Source: Paenibacillus odorifer | GTDB taxonomy: Bacteria > Bacillota > Bacilli > Paenibacillales > Paenibacillaceae | Direction: 5' to 3' | Length of the DNA: 64,000 bases | Assembly: GCF_000758725.1 (NCBI RefSeq) | Contig: NZ_CP009428.1 | Span: forward strand, 2,604,001-2,668,000 | Part shown: positions 62,966 through 64,000 of the stretch, piece after piece | Layout: the number at the start of each line of letters is the position of its first letter | How positions within the stretch are numbered: position 1 is the first letter of the stretch | Made by a program: the position numbers and the translations under genes | The notes under the pieces: model-generated | The model's input: only the letters and a program-made list of their open reading frames with translations | Told to the model about the DNA's origin: nothing | Database searches by the model: none

Positions 62966-64000
62966 GTCCGCCAAGAATTATGCTTCTTCCAAGCCCCCCT
63001 AGCTCCGGTTCTGTAGGATCAGTGAGCAAAACGCTGGGCATTGCCAAGGTTCTGCAAAGCCAAGGTTGCACGGTCAGCTTTGTGATTGGCGGCAAGCTTG
63101 CTGACTTTGTCCGAGCCAACGGCTTTCAGGTTTATGACTATCCGATTCCGCTTCCTTCAGGGAATTCCGGAGATGTTCGCAGTGCTGCCGATTATGTAGA
63201 GTGGACAGGGATGGCAGAATCGGGCTTTATTCGTCAAGCGGTTGAGGCTGAACTGAAGGCGATACAGGCTTTTAAACCCAACGCCATATTTGCCGAGTCT
63301 CGTCCGAGTGCTTCCATTTCAGCTGCCGTGGCCCAGATTCCCGCTTTGATGATTGCGAGCTGGCCAAGCCATCCAGCCTTCCCGGCCAACCTACAGTATC
63401 CGGGATCTGCCAAAGCTATCGCCGCTTTTAATGAGGTGTTGGCGGATTATTCACTGGATTCTGTTTCCAATCTGGCTGAATTATTATTTTCAAGAGCAAC
63501 AATTAAAATGGCACCGACACTACCGGAACTGGAGCCGGAGCTGGCTGGGTTGAAGGAGTGCGATTTCGCCGGTTACATTCTGGATTTGGAGGCAAGACAA
63601 TCTTCAAATCTGCAGTGGCATCCGGACTGGCAGGGCAAGCCGCTAATTTTTATTTATTTAAGCGTTAGTGCCATTCCCCCTTTAATTTATATTGAGCTGG
63701 TCAAAGAGATCTTTGACAAGCAACCCTACCGTGTTGCCTGTTTATGCGGATTTCATTATGAGCTTAAGGTGCTTCCTGACCATACCGACAATATTCAATT
63801 CCATTGGTTTATCCCGGCTGCTGAAATTATGCCGGAAGCAGCTCTGGTAATCTTTCATGGCGGACAAGATACTATGCTTACGACAATGCTTCATGGACTT
63901 CCGAGCATAACCGTTCCCGGTCAACATTTTGAACGGGACTATAATTGTACGCAGCTCCAAAATCTTGGTCTCACTTATAAGCTACCCGTTCAAGCATTCA
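62962..64000 (+). CDS. GT1-family (UGT/MGT-like) glycosyltransferase, partial at window end
   Basis: The gene opens at GTG 62962 (GAGGTG eight bases upstream) and runs past 64000, giving at least 346 residues. The N-terminal domain has SSGSVGSVSKTLGIAKVLQ and IFAESRPSASI, and the C-terminal domain has FHGGQDTMLTTMLHGLPSITVPG, the UDP-sugar-binding signature of macrolide-type transferases (landmarks shown in parts). It would glycosylate a small molecule with a nucleotide sugar in the cytoplasm. It overlaps the SDR stop. Confidence 0.9.
   Translation, partial: MSPPRIMLLPSPPSSGSVGSVSKTLGIAKVLQSQGCTVSFVIGGKLADFVRANGFQVYDYPIPLPSGNSGDVRSAADYVEWTGMAESGFIRQAVEAELKAIQAFKPNAIFAESRPSASISAAVAQIPALMIASWPSHPAFPANLQYPGSAKAIAAFNEVLADYSLDSVSNLAELLFSRATIKMAPTLPELEPELAGLKECDFAGYILDLEARQSSNLQWHPDWQGKPLIFIYLSVSAIPPLIYIELVKEIFDKQPYRVACLCGFHYELKVLPDHTDNIQFHWFIPAAEIMPEAALVIFHGGQDTMLTTMLHGLPSITVPGQHFERDYNCTQLQNLGLTYKLPVQAF

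Overview
The window looks like chromosome of a Paenibacillus-type Gram-positive soil bacterium. This is inferred from content, not from a search: strong AGGAGG-type ribosome sites, rho-independent hairpins, CcpA-type cre sites, CotH kinases with a copper-amine-oxidase-type stalk domain, and large secreted glycanases with discoidin, X2 and CBM3 modules. No rRNA, tRNA, CRISPR or prophage was seen. One complete IS3-family element is present.

Region by region. 1-10.7 kb holds small metabolic and stress genes: a partial quinone oxidoreductase, ACT-malic enzyme, a P-loop kinase, a GNAT and a DinB protein, a secreted CotH protein, an SgrR-like regulator and a DUF4173-type membrane protein. Two short stretches look like decayed genes. 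10.8-21.9 kb has a YeiL-like Crp/Fnr regulator, a chemotaxis receptor, a GH87 alpha-1,3-glucanase, cysteine synthase, a lipoprotein, a NarL-type two-component pair and a YcnI copper protein. 22-27 kb is a minus-strand operon VTC - DUF4956 - CotH facing a purple-acid-type phosphatase across a PhoP-box-like promoter, which suggests a phosphate-responsive surface phosphorylation or polyphosphate module. 28.2-31.9 kb is a GH74 xyloglucanase with three almost identical X2 modules and a CBM3 behind a cre-overlapped promoter.

32-46.5 kb holds an SDR/LysR divergent pair, a methyltransferase, an MFS exporter, an APH-fold kinase coupled to a 53-codon GyrI-like remnant, and a second DNA sliding clamp in an operon with a ribbon-helix-helix protein. 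After these come an EFR1 flavodoxin-ferredoxin with an EVE/PUA-like reader-type protein, a nitroreductase, and a DUF1641 / type II NADH dehydrogenase pair. Several gene-free stretches here are packed with short tandem or palindromic repeats. 46.6-50.7 kb contains an SGNH hydrolase, the IS3 element (3-bp target duplication TAA), a lipoprotein with an apparent ATT start, and a methionine aminopeptidase.

From 50.9 kb to the window end lies the most unusual region. Two minus-strand BtrH-like proteins (one with, one without the candidate catalytic Cys) diverge from a plus-strand operon of at least ten genes: ETF-beta, a ferredoxin-ETF-alpha fusion, an unrecognised protein, an MDR-like reductase, a DegT aminotransferase, an ABC exporter of three genes, an AMP-dependent ligase, an extended SDR lacking its catalytic Tyr and Lys, and a GT1 glycosyltransferase cut by the window edge. 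I read it as an uncharacterised biosynthetic and export cluster for an amino-sugar- or acyl-containing small molecule. The product cannot be named from this sequence.
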